Shown: positions 1-11,838, counted from the stretch's first letter. The stretch is DNA of 64,000 bases from Strobilurus pachycystidiatus (GCA_019915135.1 JAHLMK010000004.1:1922001-1986000); one strand, 5' to 3'. Notes: generated by a model not told the origin, from the sequence alone. Numbers and translations: made by a program.

Positions 1-577
1 TCGCGATTCGCGAGCAACTACTCATATTCAAATTCATGGCGCCACCCTCTCTTTTCAGGCGCAACCTTATACGCTCCTTTCACATCTCATGCTAGGCTTA
101 TACTTCTTTGAGTTGAGCTCAGATTGCCACGCTCATTACTAAGTTTGTACCACTACATATCGTTTCCGGATGCGTTTCGTCAACACTTGCTATGCTTGCA
201 CTGTATTTCTCTTTACCCTAGTAACGCTGTAGCTCTATAGGAAACGATTTCTTACAAGTCATGATCTGCCTCGTCTCTAGCCAGCACCGACGACTAGAGG
301 TAGATCGATAGTACATCAAACGCGGTTGTCGATATATAGTGGTTCGGCCGTTGCCGAAAAATGTAAATCCCGATTGCTCCCTCCAATTACACTTGACAAA
401 GAACTACTTGTCTCACCCGCTTACTTTCCGCTTCCCAGTGCGCAAGGCAACTTCCAGTGAGCGGCTCCATTTCGTCGCGTAGATGCCCCCGAGACTTGTA
501 CCCACCTCGTTTGGATATAACGTATAGGCATCTAGAGCTACACCAAGTATGCCTTGATATCTGTTCGACGTCCCGCT
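1..577. other. Left edge, no supported gene
   Basis: Nothing recognisable. A minus-strand open frame at 413-868 has no family match I can name and no clean gene structure. Confidence 0.5.
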
Positions 578-935
578 ATGTCTTCGCTCAAGAATCTGAT
601 TCGGTATTAGCATCAGTGGAAGCACTCCCCACGATAGGCATAATATGGCCTCACATGCCTCAAGAGGCTGTTGCTCTAGCTCTCGCTTGGTCATCAAACT
701 CTCTCTGGGCGTTTTCACGGCTATTGGACAGAGTAATGTACGACACCGGCGCCTGGCTGAGGCTGTGGAGCCGGACCATATAGAGGCGCGTACAGAGGTC
801 CGTCTCTCAGTGATCAGAATCATTGAAAACTGGAACTTGGAACTGATTGCATCCCTCAGACTGAACAATCAACATCATAGAAGGGCCCGGGGAGCGGCCA
901 GGGCAGGCAAGAAGACATCTTACGCGTTCCAATGA
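578..935 (+). CDS. Possible small two-exon gene, unrecognised
   Basis: A tentative model. ATG at 578 gives MSSLKNLIR, then a GT-AG intron (604-664), then an open frame to the stop at 935, for 98 residues in total. The second exon has a hydrophobic stretch (LVIKLSLGVFTAI) followed by a basic C-terminus. No family is recognised. The intron is in phase and of normal length for this window, but the donor is ordinary and there is no other support. It could be chance; the competing minus-strand frame at 413-868 overlaps it. Confidence 0.22.
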
Positions 936-1120
936 GTGGCCGATGATGCATGATGAGGCGCACAGCCCGGAGTGTCGCTTATTTCCAGTCAGCATACACA
1001 GTTCTCAGGTCCAGCTCTATCAGAGCTCTATAAAGCCCCCACTGACATGATCGGTGAAGGGTGAGTGCATTCCCAGAATTCCACGTGCTCCGTTCGCCTC
1101 TCCCCTCCTTTTAGTTCAAG

Positions 1121-1918
1121 ATGGCGGCAGCTTGGACGACACATAACCCTTCGACACCCGGTTCCAATATCGGGTTTTTCTATCCTCCTCCTCCATCTCC
1201 TACAGTCGTCAGTTTTCCGTCGAACGACGCCCACTCTCCTTCATCATCACGTTTTGGCAAGGCTCCTCCTATCCCGACGCTACCTTCACTTTCCGCCTAT
1301 AATCTACCATCTAATTTCAATCCCCATCCTATCAACTCCAATGAAAAACTGCAACACGGTCCCAACCCCCCTCTCCCTCCGCTCATTCCCCCGCCGCCAA
1401 TAAGCCCGCCGGCCAGGCCAGGATCATTACTATCTTGGAAACTCGTCCTCATCTTCATCGGTCTCGTGCCGCTCACGATAGCACTGTCTGCACTCTTTAC
1501 GACCATTGGAGCGGCGATTCTATCATTACCCGCCTCATTGGCCGCGTCGGGCGCCCTCGGTGGCGTCATTATCAGCATTCCACTCTTGGTCGTAGTGTTT
1601 TTCCTCATATCCCCCTGGTCCCCACCCCTGCCTCCAGAGGATTTCTTCGATGATTCCTCTATCGCAACCACAGCCGTTAGGCGCTATCTCAAAGCAGAAT
1701 ATTTTGCGTGTGGGCTGTTGGCAACATTTGTTGGTGCCTTCTCGGCGCCGATTGGCGCCGCGTGTATATCTCAGAACTCAGGGAGCGCTGCGAAGGCAGG
1801 CGCCCTAGGTGGCATAATATTCCTTGTGGGACTTCTGATATTGGGCCTGATGTCATTTTTCGGATGGTGGATTCATACACGGCGTAAATTGCGCGTTCGA
1901 CAGAGAAGCAGCAGTTAG
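1121..1918 (+). CDS. Proline-rich four-helix membrane protein, hypothetical
   Basis: Single-exon gene of 265 residues; I do not recognise a named family. The first about 100 residues are polar and rich in Pro and Ser (for example PPPPSP and PPLIPPPPISPP), as expected for a disordered cytosolic tail. About four membrane segments follow: two close together around residues 105-163, then two around 193-213 and 225-248. A short basic tail (HTRRKLRVRQRSSS) ends the protein. Small-residue-rich helices (AILSLPASLAASGALGG and AGALGGIIFLVG) suggest tight packing. The start is the first ATG in frame and has a good context (aagatggcg). Function unknown; a small integral membrane protein is all that can be supported. 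Confidence 0.7.
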   Translation: MAAAWTTHNPSTPGSNIGFFYPPPPSPTVVSFPSNDAHSPSSSRFGKAPPIPTLPSLSAYNLPSNFNPHPINSNEKLQHGPNPPLPPLIPPPPISPPARPGSLLSWKLVLIFIGLVPLTIALSALFTTIGAAILSLPASLAASGALGGVIISIPLLVVVFFLISPWSPPLPPEDFFDDSSIATTAVRRYLKAEYFACGLLATFVGAFSAPIGAACISQNSGSAAKAGALGGIIFLVGLLILGLMSFFGWWIHTRRKLRVRQRSSS

Positions 1919-2367
1919 TTTTAGGTGAAAAAGATTCTTCAGTGCTGAGAGGTCGAGTCACTGATTGTGTATAGTGTAATCCATGGACGTCACAACCTTA
2001 TTCTATAACAACCTGTATAATATGTTTTCCGCTCTTGTTTGCCGGCGGGTTTCTACGAAGATAGCGGTATAATTCAATCGCGGATTCAACTTTCAAGTGT
2101 CTGATAATCACACCAGGCATATCTCTCGCTGAGGATGGGAGCCTCGCCCCAGAAGAGTCACGAAGAACGGCCTCCTCAAGGCATCCGAGCTGTGCTCCAT
2201 TCCAGGCTTGCAATGACAGCAGAGGCTATGGGATTCGGCTCGAATACATGATCTGGGTGAGCTAGATCTTGTCTAAAGACAAATCTTATAGAATGCGGGA
2301 TGAGGTTGGATACTGGAGAAGCTGCAGTACGCACTCACACCCCATGTTTATCTTGTCATTTAACACA
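1919..2367. other. Intergenic, nothing seen
   Basis: No recognisable gene or repeat. Short open frames on the minus strand (for example 1998-2213) have no family resemblance. Confidence 0.5.
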
Positions 2368-2673
2368 TCATTGCACCCAAACTCGGTCGCGGCGCTTCTG
2401 GCACGACTCAGCTGTTGAGGCGGGAGCCTCGAGCTCGCCCAATCGAATGGCTTCCACAAGTGGCCGTTCCTCAATGGGACCTTGTGTAGCCACCTACCTA
2501 CCTACCTACCGATAGAAATGATGTACTCCATCGGCGTCATGTCGGGTTGTAGTGGACTGCAAATCATCATTGCCAAAGGCCGGACAAAGAGACCAAGACG
2601 TGAATTACCTGTGGGAAGTACATTTGCGGTACAAGCTTCGAAAGGCGCCTCGAACGCGTTGTGCATTCACCAT
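2368..2673 (-). CDS. Cryptic three-exon small protein with LYR-like motif
   Basis: Exons 2673-2609, 2556-2510 and 2411-2368 join in phase (156 bases) to a 51-residue protein beginning MVNAQRVRGAFRSLYRKC. The SLYR piece, in a short basic N-terminal helix, resembles the LYR motif of small mitochondrial assembly factors, but the protein is shorter than typical LYRM proteins, so the assignment is weak. A good TATA-like box (ATATAAAAG, reverse strand, about 2761-2770) lies about 90 bases upstream. The second intron's donor lies in a run of GTAG repeats, so nearby alternative donors exist. The gene is too small and too split to appear as a long frame. Its reality rests on the TATA box, in-phase junctions and a clean stop. 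Confidence 0.42.
2493..2510. repeat. (TACC)n microsatellite at a splice donor
   Basis: Four-base tandem repeat cacctacctacctacctacc. On the minus strand it reads GTAG repeats and supplies the donor of the second intron of the small gene 2368-2673. Confidence 0.7.
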
Positions 2674-2760
2674 ATGCAAGTGTGGCGAGGACAAGTAGAG
2701 TCAGTGACGTGAGTCAAAGGGCAATTATCTTCGAGATGAAGGCGAATAGCACCATGACGC

Positions 2761-2770
2761 CTTTTATATG
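2761..2770 (-). promoter_or_regulatory. TATA-like box for the 2368-2673 gene
   Basis: Reverse strand reads ATATAAAAGG, a near-consensus TATA box about 90 bases upstream of the ATG at 2673. Confidence 0.4.
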
Positions 2771-3143
2771 TCGCACTGTTCATCCCCTCCGGTGGAAGGG
2801 CTGTAGTGCTCACTGAATCAACACTGAGTTGGTACTGAGTAGATCGCGAGCCCATCAAGCTGGGTGGCTGTGCACCGAGTCGGTTATTCCGCTGCCAACC
2901 CTGACTGGAGACATTTCTGTCTTCTTATCATCATGTGGACGCGACGAAAACACTTACGAGTCCGACGAGATGCGCGCGCACTCTAGTCGTACGCCTAGGC
3001 GCCTGGCCTCTCTACGCAAGAGCTTGTAGCTGTTCAGGGCAGAAAGGTATGCGTAGAGGCCATCCCACTCACTCATCTTTAGCAGATCATTCACAGGCGT
3101 GAGGATTGAGTGGTTTCGTCAATACTTTTCCTTGCGGAGACGG

Positions 3144-3678
3144 CTAGGGACGGAATGGCCAGTGCTCCAGCTTGTCCTCCTCCCTGGCTCCATCTTTCGG
3201 TCTCGGGGCATATTGACCTACCGCTGGCACAGTTACTGCAAAATATCATATCGTTAGCCTCGGCTCTTCGACCTTTCTCCGAATGTAAACCAACACCTCT
3301 GGTCATCCCTAGAAACCGATGATGGACATCTGACATTGGAAACACGGTCCTCACAGACTCTGTACTTCGAATGTGTCTCGTCTTGAGCACCTCCCATACA
3401 TTCCTCTCGGAAATCATTCATCTTGGACATCAAATATGTCCCAGTTGAGGGTCGCTTATCTGCGCGTGACACTGACATTCATCAATCCTGCTATACGTAC
3501 CGTCAAGCACCCATTCACTTTTCAGGACTGTCGCACTCGCAAGTTTGTCTCGACTCGGATGGAGCTGCTTCGGCCCATCGAAGAGGTAGTTGTTCTGTTT
3601 GAAGATGACACCCGTGAGTGCTCTTCCTTCCAGTCCGGTCGACGTGTTGATCGCGCGATACAGTAGCCCCGGTGACAT
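3144..3678 (-). CDS. Cryptic four-exon gene, unrecognised
   Basis: Four exons join in phase. Exon 1 is 3678-3501 (59 codons), exon 2 is 3459-3355, exon 3 starts at 3308 and ends at 3291 or 3273, and exon 4 is 3235-3144. Either donor of the last intron keeps the frame, giving 130 or 136 residues. The product is hydrophilic, starts MSPGLLYRAINTSTGLEG and ends with PRPKDGAREEDKLEHWPFRP, a composition unlike random frames. I recognise no family. It starts 113 bases from the permease gene and diverges from it, so the two may share a promoter. Support is the in-phase junctions and coding-like composition; no homology is known to me. Confidence 0.5.
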
Positions 3679-3737
3679 TGTATACTCAGTGCCTAGCTTC
3701 GAACGCGCTGTCGCCGACTCAATCTTACGTAGCAGAT

Positions 3738-3745
3738 GTATTTAA
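3738..3745 (+). promoter_or_regulatory. TATA-like box of the permease gene
   Basis: TATTTAAG lies about 50 bases before the permease ATG at 3792, a usual spacing for fungal TATA elements. Confidence 0.35.
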
Positions 3746-3791
3746 GCTTGCCATCCTGATTTGAGGACAGACGACTCTAAGTTTGACCATC

Positions 3792-5977
3792 ATGTCCCCG
3801 TCGAAAGATGAAGCCGTTCTTGCCAGTCTTGGTTACAAGCAGGAGCTCAAGCGGCATTTCAGCTGGTTCGAGCTTCTCGGCCTGAGCTTCAGCATCATCG
3901 GTGTCGTGCAGTCCATCACGTATGTTTGTCTGTTCCGACTTCGGCCCGTCCTGATCCTCTCCGATAGCTCTGTCTTAGTGTATTCGATTCCCTACGGGGG
4001 CCCAGTGTCCATGGTCTGGGGTGTGAGTGTGCTGGCTCTATCGTTTTGCGCTTTTCATGACAAAGAGCCAGTGGGCGACCACGTCCTTCTTTCTTATTTT
4101 TGTTGCGCTGGCAATGGCTGAGCTTGGATCGGCTCTGCCTACATGTGGTGGTTTGTACTACTGGACGTATGTCTATTCATCCGACAGGTCCAGAAACCTA
4201 GCTTCATGGCTCGTGGGCTGTGAGTGCCCACCTGATGTATTGTCCCATGAGTTGACCATCAAATCGTATCAGACATCAACACCACTGGGTATATTTCGGC
4301 TTTGTCAGGCGCAAACTGGTCGGTGGCCACGCAGATAATTTCTGTTGCTTTCATCGGCAGCGGAGGCTCTTTCACACCCACGACTGCGCAAATCTAGTAT
4401 GTTGACTTTGGCCATGACACGTACACATTACCATTTCCTCACCTGTCCTCTAGCGCCGTCTTTATCGGCGTAACTTCTGCCCAGGTTCTACTTGCTTGCA
4501 TGGCCACGAAGGTTATGGCGCGAATGCAGCTCTTCTTCATCTTTCTCAATGTATCGTCAGTGGAATCTCTTTCACCCCCGAATCTCTTTCGACCATCCCG
4601 CAGATTGTTCTTGGCTTTTATCATCGCTCTGCCTGCTGCAACGCCATCCGAATTCAAAAATTCTGCCAGCTTTGCTTTCGGGTCTTTCCAGAACTGTAGG
4701 CTACAGTCCCACTCCCTTGAATTGCTGCTTTGTTCACCACTCGGCTTTTTCTTAGTTACACTTTGGCCGAGCGGCTTTGCTTTCATTATGTCGTTCTTGG
4801 CTCCAGCGTGGACGGTCGGTAAGCGGTGTCTAGGCTATAATGTCAGTACCAGCCCTCATTCTTTGACTTAGGCGCCTTGGATTCAAGTGTCCATATCAGC
4901 GAGGAGGCCAAGAACGCCAATGTTGCCGTTCCGCGAGCGATCATCATGTCTGTTTCTCTGGGCTGCCTTCTCGGCTGGAGTAATACTGTTCCCTGCCATC
5001 TGAACGATGCCCTATCTAACGATGACCACAGTAACAAACATTGTTGTGGTGTTCAATATGGGTACTGACCTTGATTCTATACTGAATGACCCGATTGGAC
5101 AACCCATGGCTGTCGTACGTGTTTATCATCTGCTTACCGTTCGTGCGCGGTCTGATAGTCAATCCTCTCAGATTCTGAACAACAGTCTCGGTCGGAAGGG
5201 AGTATTGAGCGTAATGTCCTTCACCATTGTAACGCTGTAAGTTCTGACACTCGTACGCCGATGCTCTCGTTGAACTTTCGTCAGGTTCATAAGCTCTCTG
5301 GATCTGGTACGACGATTTCAATTACCATGTGTATTCTGAACTGCACCTCACGAATCCGTAGCTTACAGCTGCCTCCCGCCAGATGTTCGCTTTCTCGAGA
5401 GATGGGGCCCTTCCATTGTCCGGCGTCCTCTATCGCATCAACAGGGTTACGGGTACACCGGTCAACTGCGTTCTGTTTGTTGCCCTCGGTGCCGCTCCTC
5501 TCGGACTGCTTGCATTTGCCAGTCCTGCTGCCATCGGAGCAGTCTATACGCTACCCATCATATGCCAATACGTGGGCTGGAGTATGCCCATCGTGGCAAG
5601 GTTCATTGGTGGGAAGCCATTTGTTCCCGGGCCCTTCTCCCTCGGAAGAATGGTACAATTTTAGCTCTCAATATTGTGGCGCATCGATAACTCAATCTGG
5701 TATCATTTAGGGCACCCCAGTGGCCTTGATCGCGGTGTCTTACATGATGTTCATGTCGGTCATCTTTTTCTTCCCGTCTGAACCGGGTCCAGCAGCGAAC
5801 GAGGCAAATTATGGAGTAGTGGTGTTTTGCGGCGTCGTCTTTTTGTCCCTGGTGTACTACTTTTTTCCTGTGTATGGAGGACGGTACTGGTTCAACGGTC
5901 CAGTCACGACCATCGGGGAAGATGGGCTTGGAAGCAGTGATAGTTCGGAGGAGAAAGTGACAGCAAAGGATGAGTGA
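3792..5977 (+). CDS. GABA/choline-type amino-acid permease (APC superfamily)
   Basis: Plasma-membrane or vacuolar proton-coupled amino-acid or polyamine transporter of the fungal ACT subfamily (UGA4, HNM1, BIO5 relatives). About a dozen short introns were placed; all join in phase, giving an intact protein of roughly 500-550 residues. Family marks in order: SWFELLGLSFSIIGVVQSIT near residue 25-45, then YSIPYGGP and MAELGSALPTCGGLYYWTY, later SFLAPAWTVGALDSSVHISE, FNMGTDLDSIL and FAFSRDGALPLS, and a C-terminal half with several further hydrophobic helices. These are the conserved loops of this subfamily. The C-terminus is acidic and polar. The substrate cannot be told from sequence. A TATA-like TATTTAAG precedes the ATG, and a small gene diverges upstream. 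Confidence 0.9.
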
Positions 5978-6224
5978 GAGTCTTGTGCGGTCATACGAGC
6001 CTAAAGTATGTTCAGAGTATGTTATACACACCTCGAGTACTGTACAGAGACTTGACTTATTATCTCGAATTCATTTAATCGCTCAGTTATTAAACTCAGT
6101 TAATCGAAAATATCAAAATATATGGCGCATGTGACTAAGTCAACCCGGTGTTGCTCAGCCAGACACGTCAAGGACACGTCGCGTCCCGCGTCTTTTCTTA
6201 CTACCACCACCAACCCTGAGCGCC

Positions 6225-7951
6225 ATGGTTGAGATAGCGCCACGGCCACTACCAGCCGTCCTTTTCTTGGGGCTTGTCCCCGTAGGCGCCTGGTTCATCG
6301 TCCGACCCTTACTGGATCCTGCCCCCCCAATTCCGGCACTGTACACATCACTCGGGTTCTCGATATTCGCATTTCTGGCAACAATACATCTTGTGCCGGC
6401 GCTAGGACCGACGTTCATTAGGGCCAACTTGAAAGGAAGAGACTTATTGAAGGTTTATGCTACCCCAATGTACGTCCGAAATGGGAACTATCTAAACGGT
6501 TCTGTGAATGATACTGCACTAGACCGGAGAGTCTGGGTCTCGTGTGTGCATCTGTATACATATTAACACTTTTACTGTTCATTCCGTTCGCTTTCTCCGA
6601 TTCTTTGACGGCGCCCACTGTGACTGGAGAAGGCATCACGGTGACTGAGTTTCCTCTACATCAAGTACGTAGCTATTCGTCAAAATCCCGCCAGTGCTAA
6701 CATTCTTGTAGCTTTCAGTCTATCTGTCTTCAATCCTATCCCTTCTTATTGCGACAATGCTCGGGTTTCTGGACGATGTATTCGACATTCGTTGGCGCCA
6801 TAAACTTCCCATACCAATCATCGCGTCAATTCCCCTCCTCATCGTATATTTTGCCGAAGGCGGAAATACACACGTCGTAGTACCGCTGCCATTCCGAGCA
6901 TTGTTTGGAACTCTAGTGAACCTTGGTTAGTTCCATTGGCACTACCTCCTTCCGCGAGTTCTCACCTCCGCTTCAGGACCTCTATATTATGCGTACATGT
7001 CTCTCCTGTCCACGTTCGCGACAAACAGCATAAACATCATTGCTGGTATAAATGGATCTGAAGTGGGCCAGGCCATCATCATAGCGGTTTCCGTCATCAT
7101 AAATGATCTCTTGTATCTTCCTTGGCCGATGGGGTTTCATCTTCCGCTTCACCTGCTGGGAAATAGCGCCGAGATTGAATTTGGAGGCGTCTGGAACGCA
7201 GGCATGGCCTACGGTAGCAAGGTCCTCGTCGAAAGGCATCTCCTTAGCCTTTACTTCATGTTACCACTTGTCGCCGTCTGCTCTGGATTCATCTATCACA
7301 ACTGGTTGGTCTCCTACTGCGTGCCTTTTTTCCTGATATGAACCGGCTTGTCAGGTACCCAGCTCGAGCATTTCCCGGAGACACCTTGTGTTATCTTGCT
7401 GGCATGGCGTTCGCGGTTGTGGGCATTCAGGCTCATTTCTCGAAGACTTTGCTGCTCTTCTTTATCCCGCAAGTATTCAATTTCCTACTGTCTTGCCCGC
7501 AACTATTCGGACTGGTGCCGTGTCCGCGGCATCGAGTGCCCAGGTGTGTGGAAGCGGTTGCCGGTGGCGTATTGTTCTCACCTCTCAATAGATTTGATTC
7601 CGACACCAATCTTCTGCATCCATCAAAGGCATTGTTCTTGCGACCGCCTACGAAGCTGACTACATTCGTACTGAACTTGTTTTCTGCGCTTGGATTGACT
7701 GAGACGACGACCTCTACATCAGGCGCCATACTGGAGACTACCAACTTGACTATATTGAACTTTTTGCTGCTTCATCTCGGGCCCATGAACGAGAAGAACC
7801 TCGTGAAGGTGCTAATGTTCGCTCAGGTGACGTCGATGCCATTGTCGGCTTGCAGCGGATTATTGATCGTCCACAGATTGCCGGAAGCATTTTCGCTTTT
7901 GTCGTTCGTTATGGACTCGCGGGGCTGGTTTATGATGGCGATAGACGCTAG
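6225..7951 (+). CDS. ALG7: UDP-GlcNAc:dolichyl-phosphate GlcNAc-1-P transferase
   Basis: Catalyses the first step of N-glycan precursor synthesis: transfer of GlcNAc-1-phosphate from UDP-GlcNAc to dolichyl phosphate in the ER membrane; the target of tunicamycin. Several introns join in phase. Diagnostic segments: PTFIRANLKGRDL, then GFLDDVFDIRWRHKL (the Asp-rich Mg-binding loop), NSINIIAGINGSEVGQ, a YPARAFPGDT loop and FIPQVFNFLLSCPQLF. The protein ends LAGLVYDGDRR. The last intron must be removed to reach that conserved C-terminus; read through, the frame instead runs on to 8027 with no similarity. The polytopic hydrophobic profile fits the family. The start, MVEIAPRPL, precedes the first membrane helix. 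Confidence 0.93.
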
Positions 7952-8445
7952 CGACATTTCTATCTCCACGCGATGTGATTCGTTCGAGACGGAACAGGCT
8001 CCAACGCATGCCATCACTGGTCTGTGAGCGGAACGCAATAGAAGGGCGATTTCGGTCGACGGAGACGCGCTAGAGGGGCCTAGACAACCCAATTCCGACG
8101 CACCCCCGCCAGCCGTATGTGCGGACTTGGTGTTTGAAAGTAGTTATAGCGCATTTGTTCTCTTTCATTGCGATGCGAGTGACATTATCTTGCTCTAGCA
8201 TGTTATAACCGAAGATACGACCCGGCCCAAGATTCCGAAAGAATAACACTCTTCATTTGCGGCGAGGAAAGGGTGGAGTTCCGTCGGGAAACATGACGAG
8301 TGTGTTTGCGGAATCACATGCTCCGCTTGACAGCCGGAGATCAGACAAGGGCCCCTTTAATGCGGGGAAGTAACACTGGTCGTCCTCACCCTCTCTTAAA
8401 TACCACCATCTACATCTCTTCATCCCCATTACTTGTACCGCCAGG
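7952..8445. other. Intergenic region and isocitrate lyase promoter
   Basis: About 490 bases without a gene. A TATA-like TTAAATA at 8396-8402 followed by a pyrimidine-rich stretch (ccaccatctacatctcttca) directly precedes the isocitrate lyase ATG, as is common for highly expressed fungal genes. Confidence 0.45.
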
Positions 8446-10320
8446 ATGTCCTCTGAAAAAGCCGCATTTGTAAAAGAAGTCCAGGAAGTTGAGCAGTGGT
8501 GGAAGGTATGCCATTAACGCCGACTCTGCTTTACCCCGCATTCATCATCGTCGTCTAGAGCCCTCGATTTGCACGAGTAACGCGTCCATACACTGCTGCG
8601 CAGGTCGTCGCAAAGCGCGGCACCATCTCTCTTCAGTATCCTTCCAACATCCAAGCCAAGAAGCTATGGACCACCCTCGCCGAGCACGCGAAGAATGGTA
8701 CACCGTCACACACGTATGGAGCGTGAGTTCGGCTTTCATCCATGCTATCGCTGACATACTCAGCAAACGCCCTTAGCCTTGATCCTGTACAGGTGACCCA
8801 GATGGCCAAGTACCTTGAGACTGTCTATGTCTCCGGTTGGCAGTCGTCGAGCACCGCATCAAGCACCAATGAACCTGGCCCGGATCTCGCAGGTAGTTGC
8901 AACTCATTACCTGTCCCTGCTTCCGTGTTAATTTCGACTGACAGACTACCCGTCGAACACCGTACCCAACAAAGTCGAACACTTGTTCATGGCCCAACTC
9001 TTCCACGATCGGAAGCAACGGGAGGCGCGGTCAAACTTGTCTGACGCGGAACTCGCCAAGACGCCCTATGTCGATTATCTGCGACCCATTGTTGCGGACG
9101 CTGACACCGGTCACGGTGGTCTCACTGCCATCATGAAGCTGACCAAAATGATGGTGGAGAAAGGCGCCGCAGGGATCCACGTTGAAGACCAAGCTCCGGG
9201 AACCAAGAAGTGCGGTCACATGGCAGGCAAGGTCTTGGTGCCCATTTCCGAGCACATAAACCGCCTCGTCGCGATCCGACTTCAATACGACATCATGGGT
9301 GTCGACAATCTCGCCATTGCTAGGACCGACTCGGAAGCTGCAACCCTCATCACATCTAACATCGACGACCGGGATCACGCATTCATCCTTGGCTCCACCA
9401 ACTCCTCCCTACCGCCTCTGAACACTGTCATGGTCGAAGCTGAACGCGCCGGCAAGTCCGGCGACCAACTACAGTCAATCGAGGATCAGTGGATAACGTC
9501 TGCAAATCTACAACTCTTTTCGGCACCTCTTGCAGAGGCATTGAAGAAGCAGGGCGCCAGCTCTTCCACCGTGCAGCAATTCCTCACTGCTGTCGCCCAC
9601 GCGTCCTATCCTGAGGCTGTGGAAATTGCGCAAAAGAAGTTCGGTCTGAAGACCGTGCCGTACTGGAACTGGGACGCGCCGAGGACGCGAGAAGGTTACT
9701 ACCGGTATCAGGGAGGCACACAATGCGCGATAAACCGTGCTATCGCGTTCGCGCCGTACGCTGATTTGCTGTGGATGGAGACGAAGTCGCCTATCCTGGC
9801 CCAGGCGAAGGAGTTCGCTGCTGGTGTGCATGCGGCGCGTCCGGGACACTGGTTGGCGTACAACTTGAGTCCATCGTTCAACTGGGATGCTGCTGGACTG
9901 GGAGAGAAGGATATGGAGTCGTACGTGTGGGAGTTGGGCAAGCTCGGCTTTGTTTGGCAATTCATCACGGTAAGCTTCCTCTCATACCTATCTGGGACAT
10001 CACTCAAAGACTGTTTAGCTCGGCGGTCTCCATTCGAACGCGTACATCTCAGACCTCTTCGCAAAGAACTATGCGAAGACGGGCATGAAAGCCTACGTAG
10101 AGCTCGTGCAAAGGAAAGAGCGGGAACTTGGAACGGATGTCCTCACACATCAAAAGGTACTTTTGCCTCATTCTTGCGAATAGGCAATTACTGACTGTTC
10201 TTCCAGTGGAGTGGTGCAGACTACGCCGATAATTTGATTAAAACAGTGACTGGCGGTGTGTCGTCGACTGCTGCCATGGGCAAGGGTGTAACAGAGTCGC
10301 AGTTTGGAGGCAAGTTGTAG
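8446..10320 (+). CDS. ICL1: Isocitrate lyase
   Basis: Glyoxylate-cycle enzyme that cleaves isocitrate to succinate and glyoxylate, allowing growth on acetate and fatty acids and supplying oxalate precursors in wood-decay fungi. Introns join in phase, giving about 540 residues, normal for eukaryotic isocitrate lyase. Key motifs: [10 protein letters not shown] (metal-binding Asp region), [20 protein letters not shown] with the catalytic Cys in KKCGHM, and [11 protein letters not shown]. The C-terminal exons read [16 protein letters not shown], then [14 protein letters not shown]. The protein ends QFGGKL, not a canonical SKL peroxisomal signal, so its location cannot be predicted. The start [19 protein letters not shown] is typical, with a short first exon. 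Confidence 0.95.
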
Positions 10321-10632
10321 TGTAAGATATTCAAACTTATTGGAGGCTTTGGACAATGCTACCTTAGCACACTGTAATACTTCATACATCTCTCACGAAT
10401 CGCATGTACCTCTATAAAGATTTCACTCTCGTGTTGCCGTCTTAGGATCTGGGATCATGGCCGTTCTAAGTTCCCAGTGAACTTCACGGACCCGTATCCG
10501 TGTATCGCTGGTACGCGTATAGAATCAATGCAGCTTCGCATGTCGCCCTTGTCCCCGATGGGAGATACTGAAGACGTTGTTTTCGCGTAGGAACCATCAT
10601 CAAGATACATACAAATGTCCACGAAAGAGTGT

Positions 10633-11838
10633 CTATGAATTGGCGAATGCCGCCTTGCTCGATGAGAGTTCGGCGCCCAACTTGTATCCCAAAACCTGAA
10701 CGTACGCAAGTCAGTGAACGCGAGGACGAAAGATAGCGCTACATGACGGTACCTTGTCCCAGTCGAGCTTTTGTCTCGTCATCGGCAGGGCGCGTCGTAA
10801 CCCCTTGAATGTCTTTTCTCCCATTTCGTGATAAGTCTCGCTGAGCGTTGTCTGATATTTGCCTTCCTCCGACTCGATGAGCGCCAGTATCTTCGAGGCA
10901 GACGCGGGGGCGCAGAAGTGACGATGGCGGGTGGTAGTGTTAAGTTGATGGTGTGCGTCGTGGACAACTGGACGTTGCCCTGCTCGTAGTAATGCACGTT
11001 CACGAGGATCTTCCCGTCGACCTTGTGCTCGTTGAGGTCCACGATGTATTCCGATCGCCATCTACCCGACCTTCACGAGTTGAGTATGGGATTGGGAGAG
11101 ATGATGAGAGGAGAGGATGAACGGACCAGTAATTGGTAGGATTGTATTTGTTCGCGACGAGCTGGATGACGAATTGGTTTGGAGAGGTGGTGGAGGAGAA
11201 GACGGAGGTGACGCCTTCGTTGAAGTGAGAGGCGAGGTACTTGAGCGTCGCTGTCTCTAGGGCGGAACTGGGGGAGGGCGGGGGTCGGTGAGAGACAGTG
11301 GAAGCTACTAGGGAAAGGGCACCAACCGAAATGGTTCAGCATCCGCGTCGGGCTCGACCGTCTGCGGATCTGAGGCTTCCTACAGCCATGAGTAAGTATC
11401 GCTTCCACACAGCACGGAACACTGCGCACCAGCGCCAGATGATCAAACACGAAACTCGTCTTGGATCTCGGATCCAAGAAGCGCTCGGCGCTGTCCTCTG
11501 AGGATGGAACTCGGCCCGCCTCGCTGACGATGGTCTGCCGCGCCCAGTACAGTCAGTATCAGTTTGGCATCACCGCGAGCGGGCGCGATAATACCTGGTG
11601 GTCCGTCCCGGGCACGTCGACGGTCATGAACTGCGCCAGTTATATTCTCGGAGCGCCGGTAGCACGCCCTCTTGCAGCGACTCGTCGTCGGAGATGATGT
11701 TGCGCACATCTTCGTCAAGTCAGCCTCAACAGAGGAGGAGCAGGGATGGAGGGCACCATTGAGAACGTCGTTGATTTCTCCGGGTGGAGACTGCAGGAGG
11801 AAGCTTGCAGCCGCGTCAATTCGCTCTTTTGCGTCCAT
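10633..11838 (-). CDS. CAP1: F-actin-capping protein subunit alpha
   Basis: Alpha subunit of the heterodimeric capping protein that binds barbed ends of actin filaments in cortical patches. On the minus strand it starts MDAKERIDAAASFLLQSPPGE (the conserved N-terminal helices), continues with an intron-split DDESLQEGVLPALREY stretch and FLDPRSKTSFVFDHL, then HFNEGVTSVF, the segment NYWSGRWRSEY (the family signature around a Trp-Arg pair) and the two strands VDGKILVNVHYYEQGNVQL. It ends with the C-terminal tentacle-like helix LDWDKVLGYKLGAELSSSK. About six introns were placed in phase, giving an estimated 280-300 residues, as in the family. The beta subunit is not in this window. Confidence 0.88.

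Noticed and set aside
7738..8027. Read-through C-terminus of ALG7 to 8027
   Set aside because: A GT-AG intron near 7828-7881 restores the family C-terminus and stop at 7951.
9508..10088. Long frames antisense or out of frame to isocitrate lyase
   Set aside because: Shadows caused by biased codon use in the highly expressed gene.
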